Made by a program: the position numbers and the translations under genes
Shown here: positions 26,758-33,958 of the stretch, piece after piece
How the letters are laid out: every line of letters begins with the position of its first letter
Position numbering within the stretch: position 1 is the first letter of the stretch
Notes under the pieces: generated by a model
Seen by the model: the letters and a program-made list of their open reading frames with translations, nothing else
What the model was told of the DNA's origin: nothing
Databases searched by the model: none
Assembly (NCBI RefSeq): GCF_029223865.1
Contig: NZ_CP119520.1
Span: 5,518,001-5,582,000 of the forward strand
Source of the DNA: Telluria mixta
GTDB taxonomy: Bacteria; Pseudomonadota; Gammaproteobacteria; Burkholderiales; Burkholderiaceae_D
Direction of reading: 5' to 3'
Length of the DNA: 64,000 nucleotides

Positions 26758-26776
26758 AATGAGAATGATTCTCATT
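26758..26776. promoter_or_regulatory. Fur box between the receptor and PepSY genes
   Basis: AATGAGAATGATTCTCATT is a near-perfect 19-bp palindrome and matches the Fur consensus of GATAATGATwATCATTATC type in the ATGAGAAT/ATTCTCAT form. It lies 17 bases before the PepSY ATG at 26793 and about 60 bases upstream of the receptor start, so one site can control both genes. Confidence 0.9.
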
Positions 26777-26792
26777 GATACAACAGGACAAT

Positions 26793-27914
26793 ATGCGCAG
26801 GTTCATCTTGTGGTTGCACCGGTATGTCGGGCTGGCGGTCGTCGGCGTGCTCTTCATGAGCGGCCTGACCGGCGCCCTCATCACCTTCGATAGCGAGATC
26901 GACCGGGTGACCCACCCCGAGCTCCGCCAGGTCGCGCCGCAGTCCGCGGGCGCCGGCGCCGACCGCCTCGCGGCCGGGGCGCGCCAGGCGTGGTCGCGGG
27001 ACCCGGTGCGCATGCTCGTCCTGCCCGAGTCGCCGGGGGATGCGGTCGAGGTCTGGTATCGGGGCAGCAGCATGCGCGCCTATCTCGATCCGCGCGACGG
27101 CCACGTCCTGGGCCTGCGCGATACGCACGATTCGCTGATGGGCGTCCTCGTCGACCTGCACACGAACCTGCTGTCGGGCGAGACGGGCAGGGCGGTCATC
27201 GGCTGGTGCGGCCTGGCGGCCATCCTGCTCATCGTCCTGGGCATCTGGCTGTGGTGGCCCAGGGGCGGCCGGTGGCGCCAGGCATTGACGGTCAAGTGGG
27301 AGGCGGGGCCCGCGCGCGTCTGGCTGGACGTGCATAAAGTCGCGGGCATCGTGACGGGCGTGTTCCTGGTTGTGATCGCCGCGACGGGTGCCGCGCTGGC
27401 GCTGCCGGGCGTCGTGACGGAACCGTTGCTGGTCGCCCTCACCGGCGCAGGGGCAAAACAGGCCGCGCCAGCCTCGTCGTCCCGCACGGGACCGCCCGCG
27501 TCGCTCGACACGATGGTCCAACGGGCCGGGGCGACCTTCCCGGAGGGACGGATCACGCGCCTGATGATGCCCGCGACGCCGAAAGGCGCGGTGGCGATCC
27601 GCATGCGGTTGCCCGGAGAAATCCACCAGATCGGCCGCACGTTCGTCTACTTCGACCAGTACGACGGCAGGCTGCTGCGGACGGACAACGTCCTCGAATC
27701 GAACCTGGCCACGCGCATCAACGCCTGGTTCTATCCGCTGCATACCGGGGTTTATGGCGGGACGGCGACGCGCCTGCTGAATGTCCTGTTCGGCCTGTCG
27801 CTCGCACTGATCTCGCTGTCCGGCGGGTGGATGTGGGTCCGGAACAGGCTCGCGAGGAAACGGGCGGAGGCGCGCAAACGCGGGCGTGCGCAGGTGACCA
27901 GCGCGGCAAACTGA
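26793..27914 (+). CDS. PepSY-associated TM helix protein (iron-regulated inner membrane protein)
   Basis: A 373-residue inner-membrane protein with four hydrophobic segments (near residues 10-32, 135-155, 190-212 and 335-355). HRYVGLAVVGVLFMSGLTGAL and WLDVHKVAGIVTGVFLVVIAATG are the two repeats of the PepSY_TM family, and LHTNLLSGETGR and FYPLHTGVYGG hold the conserved His residues. Such proteins accompany TonB-dependent siderophore receptors and several act as ferric-siderophore reductases or haem-binding helpers. The ATG at 26793 was used (AGGA six bases earlier); an in-frame TTG at 26775 lies inside the Fur box. Confidence 0.88.
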   Translation: MRRFILWLHRYVGLAVVGVLFMSGLTGALITFDSEIDRVTHPELRQVAPQSAGAGADRLAAGARQAWSRDPVRMLVLPESPGDAVEVWYRGSSMRAYLDPRDGHVLGLRDTHDSLMGVLVDLHTNLLSGETGRAVIGWCGLAAILLIVLGIWLWWPRGGRWRQALTVKWEAGPARVWLDVHKVAGIVTGVFLVVIAATGAALALPGVVTEPLLVALTGAGAKQAAPASSSRTGPPASLDTMVQRAGATFPEGRITRLMMPATPKGAVAIRMRLPGEIHQIGRTFVYFDQYDGRLLRTDNVLESNLATRINAWFYPLHTGVYGGTATRLLNVLFGLSLALISLSGGWMWVRNRLARKRAEARKRGRAQVTSAAN

Positions 27915-28716
27915 TTGTTCAGTCGTCTTTCCGGGACCGGAACGGGAACATCAACTGCCTGGTGAAACCGTCCGGTACATAATCGCCCACCACGCCGTAT
28001 TTCTCGGGGAAGCCAGTCTGGCCTTTGATGGCCGTACCGAGAATATGGTCGATGAAAGCGAAATGCGCGGCATAGTTCCTGTCGATGGCCACATCGTCAG
28101 ACGAATGGTGCCAGTGGTGAAAGTCCGGCGTGACGATCACGTATTTCAGCGGCCCCCACGGCAAATGCACGTTGGCGTGGTTGAAGACGGCCTGGAATCC
28201 GACCACGACGATGTACACGTCCATGACGTTCTTCTCGAAGCCGAGCACGTACAGGGCGCCCAGCACGCCCACCCGGGTGATGATCAGTTCCACCATGTGC
28301 TGGCGCGAGCCGGCCAGCCAATCCATCGTTTTCGCCGAATGGTGCACGGCGTGGAAACGCCACAGGAAGGGAATCTCGTGGTAGGCCCGGTGGGTGCAGT
28401 ATTGCACCAGGTCCGCGCACAGGATGCAGAGCAGCAGTTGGGGCAGGAACGGGATCGATTGCACCGTATTCTGGATCGTGTCGCTGGCCATCCAGCCGAA
28501 CAGACGGTGAATGGCGAAGTTCACGGTCAGCAGCGCCAGGCCGACGATGAAGTGGTTGACGGCAAAGTGCACGAGATCGGTCTGCCATTCGCGGCGGAAC
28601 AGCAGCTGGCCCTTATAGAGCGGGAAGATCTTCTCGATCGCGGCGAAGATCAGGGTCGAACCGAGGAGTGCGACTCTGGTCGAACTAGACGTGATTGAAC
28701 GTGTCCAATCGTGATC

Positions 28717-28899
28717 ATGGAAAAGACGATAGGCGCAGGCGAGGCCGCCAGACTGCTGGGAATTACCGTCAAGACGCTTCACCAGTGGGAACGCGAGTGC
28801 CGGCTGGTACCAGTCGCCCGCACCGCCAGCAACCGGCGCCGCCAGCTACGCGCGGCCATGGAGAGTGACCATGCTGCTGGCGCACCGGATCAGGATTAA
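28717..28899 (+). pseudogene. tnpA: Truncated IS607-type TnpA (MerR-like HTH only)
   Basis: Only about 35 residues of the expected 200 remain recognisable: EKTIGAGEAARLLGITVKTL, QWERE and ARTASNRRR form the N-terminal MerR-like helix-turn-helix of IS607 recombinases. After NRRR the sequence no longer resembles the family, and no serine-recombinase catalytic domain (with its Ser nucleophile) follows. The frame stops at 28899 within the start of tnpB. The element therefore cannot make its own recombinase. Starts at 28711 (GTG) or 28717 (ATG) are both possible. Confidence 0.7.
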
Positions 28900-30223
28900 C
28901 GTGACAGCGGCCCAGCGCGACTATTTCGCGCGCGCGGCCGGCACCGCCCGCCGGGTCTGGAACTGGGCGCTCGCCGAGTGGAATCGTCAGGCTGCCCGTG
29001 GCCTGCGGCCAAACGCGATGGCGCTCAAGAAGGCGTTCAACCGCATCAAGTATTCCGATCCCGAATGGCTCGACGCCGACGGCAAGCCGTGGCTGCGCGC
29101 CATCCACCGCGACGCGCACGCCCAGCCGTTCTCTAACCTCGCGAAGGCCTGGAGGCGTTACTTCGAGCAGCGCCGCGCCGGCCAGCTGGCGCACGTACCG
29201 CGGTTCAAGAAAAAGGGCCGCTCGGCCGAGAGTTTTTACCTCGCGAACGACAAATTCCGGCTCGAGGGACGCAGCGCCGTGCTGCCGAAGGTGGGTCGCG
29301 TCGCGCTGCGCGAAACGCTGCGCTGGAGCGGCAAGATCATGGGCGCGAGTGTCTCGCGCGAAGCCGGTCACTGGTACCTGGCGGTTCAGGTCGACGTGCC
29401 GGACCAACTGGCCCGGCGGCGTCGCACGGGTGACGCCGTCACCGGCGTCGACTCGGGCGTGACCAGCGCAGCCACGCTGTCCAACGGCGAGAAGATCGCG
29501 GCGCCGCGGCCGTTGAAGGCGGCGCTGCGGCGCCTGCGCATCCGCTCGCGCCGACAGTCGCGAAAACTCGAGGCGGCCAAGGCCGCGGCCGGGATCGTCG
29601 GCCGTATCGGCAAGGGCACGCGCCTGCCTGTATCGAAGAACCGGACCAAGGGCGCGCTGGCGCTGGCGCGACTGCAGGCGCGCATCGCGCGCGTGCGCCG
29701 GGATTTCACCCATAAGCTCACGACCCGGCTGTGCCGCGAAAACCAAGCGGTAGTGATCGAAGACCTGAACGTGCGCGGCATGCTGGCCAACGGGCGTCTG
29801 GCGCGCGCGATCGCCGATGTCGGCTTTTACGAATTCCGGCGCCAGCTGACGTACAAGTCGCGGCGCTACGGTGCGCACATCGTGCTGGCCGACCGCTGGT
29901 TCCCGTCCAGCAAACTGTGTTCGCGATGCGGTACCCGCAACAGGGAACTCGCGCTGGGCGACCGGGCGTGGACCTGCGCCGGTTGCGACGCGCTGCACGA
30001 CCGCGACGTGAACGCGGCCATCAACCTGCAACGGCTCGCCACCGGCGCCCTCGCGGCGCGCACGGCGCTACCCGAGGCGAGCCAGGCGGTAACGCGTGGC
30101 ACTGCCGCCGGCCTGGCGCCGGCGGGAGGCGGGAAAGTCACGCTTGTCAGGCACGAGCACGGTCAGCAGGACGGCTCGGGGCAGGAAGAGAACGCTGTGC
30201 ACATTTGCACACGTAATCGATAG
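28871..30223 (+). CDS. tnpB: TnpB, RNA-guided nuclease of an IS607-like element
   Basis: A 450-residue TnpB of the OrfB/IS605-IS607 type. The RuvC triad is complete: Asp194 in GVDSGVTSAATLS, Glu297 in VVIEDLNVRGM and Asp379 in HDRDVNAAINL. A zinc ribbon CSRCG...CAGC precedes the last motif (Cys350, 353, 369 and 372). The N-terminal segment (AGTARRVWNWALAEWN) and the basic FKKKGRS stretch are the wedge/REC region. The start at 28871 was chosen because GGAGAG is five bases upstream. TnpB proteins are programmed by a right-end RNA and cleave targets next to a motif; here the guide would start at 30224 in host DNA. The C-terminal 70 residues are an unconserved tail that overlaps the right end. 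Confidence 0.9.
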   Translation: MLLAHRIRINVTAAQRDYFARAAGTARRVWNWALAEWNRQAARGLRPNAMALKKAFNRIKYSDPEWLDADGKPWLRAIHRDAHAQPFSNLAKAWRRYFEQRRAGQLAHVPRFKKKGRSAESFYLANDKFRLEGRSAVLPKVGRVALRETLRWSGKIMGASVSREAGHWYLAVQVDVPDQLARRRRTGDAVTGVDSGVTSAATLSNGEKIAAPRPLKAALRRLRIRSRRQSRKLEAAKAAAGIVGRIGKGTRLPVSKNRTKGALALARLQARIARVRRDFTHKLTTRLCRENQAVVIEDLNVRGMLANGRLARAIADVGFYEFRRQLTYKSRRYGAHIVLADRWFPSSKLCSRCGTRNRELALGDRAWTCAGCDALHDRDVNAAINLQRLATGALAARTALPEASQAVTRGTAAGLAPAGGGKVTLVRHEHGQQDGSGQEENAVHICTRNR

Positions 30224-30243
30224 CAGATCGAGGATGAACCAGT
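30060..30243 (+). ncRNA. Candidate omega-RNA region at the right end of the element
   Basis: Omega-RNAs of IS607-family TnpB overlap the 3' end of tnpB and extend past the element into flanking DNA that serves as guide. Here two perfect hairpins lie in that position: CCGCCGGC-N5-GCCGGCGG (30105-30125) and TGTGCA-CATT-TGCACA (30196-30211), the second ending 12 bases before the element edge. The 20 host bases after the edge, CAGATCGAGGATGAACCAGT, would be the guide. The 5' end at 30060 is an estimate and no transcript evidence exists. Confidence 0.35.
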
Positions 30244-30743
30244 CCAGTCCGATGTACGGCGTGTGGTCGGGAAAATCGTCGACGGGGACGTGCGATCCGC
30301 CCAGCGCCAGCGTCAGGAGAATGAGCGCCGCCGCCATGCCGTTGATGCTGCGGCGCCGCTTGAGAATCACGTTGAGCAGGCTGATCGACCCGGACAGCAC
30401 CATGGCCGCGAACATGATCGAGCGGATGATGTCGGGATCGTATTTCTGGCGCAGCTCCGGGGTCGTCAGTTACTGCGGAAAATGAAAGACCAGCACGCCG
30501 AGGAAACACAGCACGGCCAGGAAGAACGCGAGCGCACCGCTGGCCAGACCGTAGCCGGGTTCCAGCCGGCCGCTTTGCTGCAGGAGTCCGGCGGTATCGG
30601 AGACGGCGTCCGTCACGTCGTCGAGCGCGGCGCGCGCGGGTTTGGTCAGAATTTTCATGAATGCGCTCCGTTCCTGGCAATCTGGGCCGGCGGAGCATAG
30701 CATCCTGGGGTGGCGAAAAAAGGCGCGGATTGTCACGCAGCGT

Positions 30744-30956
30744 TCAATCGGGCATCGATTCCACGATGTCCCCGTGCCCGGCATATTCATGAAAGATATC
30801 GTCGAGATACGTCGCCAGCTCGTCCGCCGGCACGTCCGGTGGAATGACGACATCCTCGCACAACGTCCGCTTGCCCAGCTCCGCCCGATAGACGGCCCAG
30901 GCATCGTTGTCGCGCCGGACGTCCACCTGGAAGCGGCCGTAAATGTTGAATCGCAT
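30744..30956 (-). CDS. Conserved small hypothetical protein (DUF7661-like)
   Basis: A 70-residue acidic protein: MRFNIYGRFQVDVRRDNDAW, VYRAELGKRTL, VVIPPDVPADELATYLDDIFHEYAGHG. I recognise the pattern as a short conserved family of unknown function in proteobacteria. AAAGGAG seven bases before the ATG supports it. It lies upstream of the disrupted hydroxylase gene on the same strand but is separated from it by 85 bp without an obvious promoter. Confidence 0.7.
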   Translation of the reverse strand: MRFNIYGRFQVDVRRDNDAWAVYRAELGKRTLCEDVVIPPDVPADELATYLDDIFHEYAGHGDIVESMPD

Positions 30957-31078
30957 GGTCGACTCCTTTCGCTGGGCGCTTCAGTGTACGCGGCATATTG
31001 CCAGTATGGCAAGCCGGGCTGCCGTTTACCCGTCACCTGCGTTACGATGGCGCCTGCTGAAAAAAAACAGGAGCGGCG

Positions 31079-31807
31079 TTGATCACGAGACGGGATGTGT
31101 TGGTACTGGCGCTGGGCGCAATGAGCGGCGCCCGCGCGGAGCAGGCGCCGCTGCATATCGTGACCGCGCACCTGCCGCCCCTGGTGATGAGCCCGGGCGA
31201 CAGGCAGCCGGGCGCCCTGCGCGAGCTCGTGGACGCGCTGTGCAAGCGCCTCGGCCTGGCGCCGGATATCGAGTTCATGCCCTGGCGGCGCGCCCTGTAC
31301 GTCGCGACCACGGCGCCGCACACGGCGATTTTCCCTGTGACCCGGCTGCCGGAGCGGGAGGGGCAGTTCCGCTGGCTCGCCCCGCTGTACGAAGAAAACT
31401 ACATTTTCCTGGCGCAGAAGGGCAGCGACTTCGACGTCCAGCGCCCCCAGGACATGAAAGAGAGGCGCATCGCCTTGTTGCGGGGCGCCGCCCAGGCGGC
31501 CATCCTGCGCGACTTGGGCTTCGAGCGACTGGTGGAGGCGTCATCCATCGACGAGGTCCACCGGTTCCTGCTGGCGGGCATGGCCGACGCCGCGTTCGGC
31601 GAGCGCGCCATCATCCACCGTTCGCTCGAGATGCGGGGCGAGGAAAAGAATTTCCGTCTCGGCCGGCCGGTGCGGTCGACCACCGCCTGGCTGGCGGGTT
31701 CGCTCGATATCGGCGAGCGCGACGCGGCCCGCTGGCGCGCGGCGATGGCGGAACTCGTCGCCGACGGCACGCAGAAGCGGATTTTCCGGCAGTACGGACT
31801 GGCCTGA
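31079..31807 (+). CDS. Periplasmic solute-binding protein of the SBP_bac_3 type
   Basis: A 242-residue secreted protein with signal peptide (ITRRDVLVLALGAMSGARA, containing RR). The mature part has the extracellular binding-protein pattern: LHIVTAHLPPLVMSP, LREL VDALCKRLGL region, FMPWRRAL, and the second lobe start LAQKGSDFDVQRPQDMKERRIALLRG. No ABC transporter genes flank it, so it may be a stand-alone sensor-like binder of the type common in Massilia. The start codon is TTG after CAGGAGCGGCG; a downstream ATG would delete the signal peptide. Confidence 0.7.
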   Translation: MITRRDVLVLALGAMSGARAEQAPLHIVTAHLPPLVMSPGDRQPGALRELVDALCKRLGLAPDIEFMPWRRALYVATTAPHTAIFPVTRLPEREGQFRWLAPLYEENYIFLAQKGSDFDVQRPQDMKERRIALLRGAAQAAILRDLGFERLVEASSIDEVHRFLLAGMADAAFGERAIIHRSLEMRGEEKNFRLGRPVRSTTAWLAGSLDIGERDAARWRAAMAELVADGTQKRIFRQYGLA

Positions 31808-31815
31808 CCGGCGTC

Positions 31816-31832
31816 TATATCGTATCGATATA
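31816..31832. promoter_or_regulatory. Perfect 17-bp palindrome upstream of dgoD
   Basis: TATATCG-TAT-CGATATA is a perfect palindrome about 57 bases before the dgoD ATG. Its T-N11-A geometry fits a LysR-type box, and a LysR gene lies in this cluster at 33959. No convincing -10/-35 pair is seen nearby. Confidence 0.5.
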
Positions 31833-31888
31833 TATCCCCAGCGATTGCGCATGCATGCGGCGGGCCGGGCGCGGCTACACTGGCCGCC

Positions 31889-33037
31889 ATGAAAATCACC
31901 CGACTCACCACTTACCGCGTCCCGCCGCGCTGGATGCTGCTGAAGATCGAGACCGACGAAGGCGTCACCGGCTGGGGCGAACCCGTCATCGAGGGGCGCG
32001 CGCGCACCGTCGAAGCGGCGGTGCACGAACTGTCCGACTACCTCGTCGGCAAGGACCCGGCCCGCATCAACGATCTGTGGCAGACGATGTACCGCGCCGG
32101 CTTTTACCGCGGCGGTCCGATCCTGATGAGCGCCATCGCCGGCGTCGACCAGGCGCTGTGGGACATCAAGGGCAAGGTGCTGGGGCAGCCCGTGTACGAG
32201 CTGCTGGGCGGCCTCGTGCGCGACCGCATGAAGACGTACAGCTGGGTGGGCGGCGATCGTCCGGCGGAGCTGATCGCGGGCATCGCCGCGCTGCGCGAAG
32301 CCGGTTTCGACACGTTCAAGATGAACGGCACCGAGGAACTGGGTATCGTCGACAACGCGCGCAAGGTCGACCAGGCCGTGGCCCGCGTGGCCGAGGTGCG
32401 CGCGAAGTTCGGGTTCGAGATCGAGTTCGGCGTCGACTTCCACGGCCGCGTGTCCGCGCCGATGGCGAAGGTGCTGCTGCGCGAGCTGGAGCCGTACCGG
32501 CCGCTGTTCGTCGAGGAACCGGTGCTGGCCGAGCAGGACGAATACTACCGCGCGTTGGCCGACGCGACGTCGATCCCGCTGGCGGCCGGCGAGCGGATGT
32601 ACTCGCGCTTCGACTTCAAGCGCGTGTTCGAGCGCGGCGGTCTCTCGATCGTCCAGCCGGACCTGTCGCACGCGGGCGGCATCACGGAATGCGTCAAGAT
32701 CGCCGCGATGGCGGAAGCGCACGACATCGCGTTCGCGCCGCATTGCCCGCTCGGACCGGTGGCGCTGGCCTCCTGCCTGCAGGTGGACTTCGTCGCGCAC
32801 AACGCCGTGCTGCAGGAGCAGAGCATGGGCATCCATTACAACCAGGGCGCCGAGCTGCTGGACTACGTGAAGAACAAGGAGGATTTCCACTTGTCTTCCG
32901 GCTGGATCCGGCCGTTGACGAAACCGGGCCTCGGCGTGGAGATCGACGAGGAACGCGTGATCGAGGCGAGCCGCCAGGCGCCCGACTGGCGCAATCCGGT
33001 CTGGCGCCACGCCGACGGCAGCGTCGCGGAGTGGTAG
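31889..33037 (+). CDS. dgoD: D-galactonate dehydratase (mandelate racemase/enolase superfamily)
   Basis: A 382-residue cytoplasmic enzyme that dehydrates D-galactonate to 2-dehydro-3-deoxy-D-galactonate. Family landmarks are the start [58 protein letters not shown], metal ligands in VDFHGR (Asp, with the proton-shuttling His), VEEPV (Glu) and AAGERMY (Glu), and [11 protein letters not shown]. Length and motifs match E. coli DgoD closely. It heads the galactonate cluster; 70 bp separate it from the SDR gene, with a long inverted repeat between them. Confidence 0.92.
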   Translation: MKITRLTTYRVPPRWMLLKIETDEGVTGWGEPVIEGRARTVEAAVHELSDYLVGKDPARINDLWQTMYRAGFYRGGPILMSAIAGVDQALWDIKGKVLGQPVYELLGGLVRDRMKTYSWVGGDRPAELIAGIAALREAGFDTFKMNGTEELGIVDNARKVDQAVARVAEVRAKFGFEIEFGVDFHGRVSAPMAKVLLRELEPYRPLFVEEPVLAEQDEYYRALADATSIPLAAGERMYSRFDFKRVFERGGLSIVQPDLSHAGGITECVKIAAMAEAHDIAFAPHCPLGPVALASCLQVDFVAHNAVLQEQSMGIHYNQGAELLDYVKNKEDFHLSSGWIRPLTKPGLGVEIDEERVIEASRQAPDWRNPVWRHADGSVAEW

Positions 33038-33059
33038 ACCTGCCGATCCGTGGTGTAGG

Positions 33060-33084
33060 ATGCATGTTATATAAAAACATGCAT
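33060..33084. promoter_or_regulatory. Inverted repeat between dgoD and the SDR gene
   Basis: Arms ATGCATGTT (33060-33068) and AACATGCAT (33076-33084) are perfectly complementary with a 7-base AT spacer. The repeat lies 24 bases before the SDR start and is too AT-rich to be typical of this genome. It could be an operator (GntR-like spacing) or, less likely, a terminator; no U-run follows. Confidence 0.45.
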
Positions 33085-33107
33085 GGCCAGGGAAGCGGCA
33101 GGAAGAG

Positions 33108-33881
33108 ATGAACGGAAGACTCGAAGGGAAGGTGGCGATCGTCACCGGCTCCACCATGGGCATCGGCGCGGCCGTCGCGCGCCGTTTTGTGGACGAAGGC
33201 GCGCGCGTCGTCATCAACAGCCACGTCGACGACGCGGCCGCGCAGGCGCTGCGCGAGGAACTGGGCGGGGCGCGCAGCCTGTTCGTCCAGGCCGACATTA
33301 CCGAGCCCGCCGCGATGGAGCGGCTGGCGGCGCGCACGCTGGAGCGCTTCGGCCAAATCGACATCCTCGTCAACAACGCGGGCGTCAACGTGTTCGCGGA
33401 CCCGCTCGAACTGGATGCGGAAGGCTGGCGGCGCTGCCTCGCGCTCGACCTGGAAGGCGCGTGGAACGCATGCCGCGCCGTGCTCCCGTCCATGCTGGCG
33501 GCAGGCAGCGGCAGCATCGTCAACATCGCCTCGGTCCATGGTCACAAGGTCATCAAGGGCTGTTTTCCGTACCCGGTCGCGAAGCACGGGCTGATCGGCC
33601 TCACGCGCTCGCTGGGCGTCGAGTACGCGGCGCGCGGCATCAGGGTGAATTCCATCTCTCCGGGCCTGATCCTGACGGAGCGGATCGAGGCGTGGCTCGC
33701 GGGCCATCCCGACCCGGAAGCGGAACGGCGGCGCCAGGCCGCGCTGCTGCCGTGCGGGTGGATCGGCGAGCCGAAGGACGTCGCCAACGCGGCGTTGTTC
33801 CTGGCCAGCGACGAGGCGCGGTTCGTGAATGCGACGGATTTGCTGGTCGACGGGGGCAGGAGCCAGGTGTATCACGACTAA
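33108..33881 (+). CDS. SDR family oxidoreductase, probable sugar (galactose) 1-dehydrogenase
   Basis: A 257-residue classical short-chain dehydrogenase: TGSTMGIGAA nucleotide motif (residues 14-23), NNAGVN, the Ser in IASVHG and the YPVAKHG Tyr-x-x-x-Lys pair. The place of this gene between dgoD and dgoK suggests it oxidises D-galactose (or L-arabinose) to the lactone, giving the first step of the De Ley-Doudoroff route. The substrate is inferred only from context; the family also includes 3-oxoacyl-ACP reductases. GGAAGAG precedes the ATG. Confidence 0.8.
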   Translation: MNGRLEGKVAIVTGSTMGIGAAVARRFVDEGARVVINSHVDDAAAQALREELGGARSLFVQADITEPAAMERLAARTLERFGQIDILVNNAGVNVFADPLELDAEGWRRCLALDLEGAWNACRAVLPSMLAAGSGSIVNIASVHGHKVIKGCFPYPVAKHGLIGLTRSLGVEYAARGIRVNSISPGLILTERIEAWLAGHPDPEAERRRQAALLPCGWIGEPKDVANAALFLASDEARFVNATDLLVDGGRSQVYHD

Positions 33882-33896
33882 GTACTATTCCGGAGT

Positions 33897-33925
33897 TTGA
33901 CCCTGGACGGATGGGCAACTATCAT
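33897..33925 (+). promoter_or_regulatory. Sigma-70-like promoter of the LysR gene
   Basis: TTGACC (33897-33902) and TATCAT (33920-33925) are exactly 17 bases apart. Transcription would begin near 33932, which supports the LysR start at 33959 rather than the in-frame ATG at 33911 that lies between the two boxes. Confidence 0.55.
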
Positions 33926-33958
33926 TATGGAAACTTTCGAGGCCTACGCCGCACTCCC

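Larger units (their letters stand above)
28666..30223 (+). mobile_element. IS607-family-like element (1558 bp) with intact tnpB and truncated tnpA
   Basis: The boundaries are set by the interrupted gene: host sequence ends in ...CCGAG at 28665 and resumes with CAGATCG at 30224. The dinucleotide AG is present at both junctions (28664-28665 and 30222-30223), so the crossover is placed within AG, as expected for a serine recombinase that uses a 2-bp core and makes no longer target duplication. The left end holds two CGTGAT direct repeats (28690 and 28710), then a MerR-type recombinase stub and tnpB. The last two bases of the tnpB stop codon TAG are the element's edge. The right end carries two hairpins (30105-30125 and 30196-30211). 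Confidence 0.8.
27919..30658 (-). pseudogene. Sterol desaturase/fatty acid hydroxylase family gene, disrupted by an IS607-like element and a nonsense codon
   Basis: The gene reads from ATG 30658 on the minus strand as MKILTKPARAALDD and ends at 27919. Codon 63 (30472-30470) is TAA, in frame after VLVFHFPQ and before LTTPELRQKYD. The N-terminal part runs on through FILDLL to 30224, where the mobile element 28666-30223 interrupts it. The C-terminal part resumes at 28665 with LGSTLIFAAIE, and carries the family His motifs HRAYH, HAVHH and HHWHH. Deleting the element joins the frame as DLL|GSTL, giving 393 codons of sequence with one internal stop. An open frame to 28782 on the 3' fragment starts inside the element. 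The original enzyme would be a di-iron membrane hydroxylase; the product is probably non-functional. Confidence 0.85.

Noticed and set aside
26775..26792. TTG start for the PepSY protein at 26775
   Set aside because: The codon lies within the Fur box and lacks a ribosome site.
28666..28782. Start of the hydroxylase 3' fragment at 28782
   Set aside because: Codons 1-39 come from the left end of the inserted element; the family sequence only starts at 28665.
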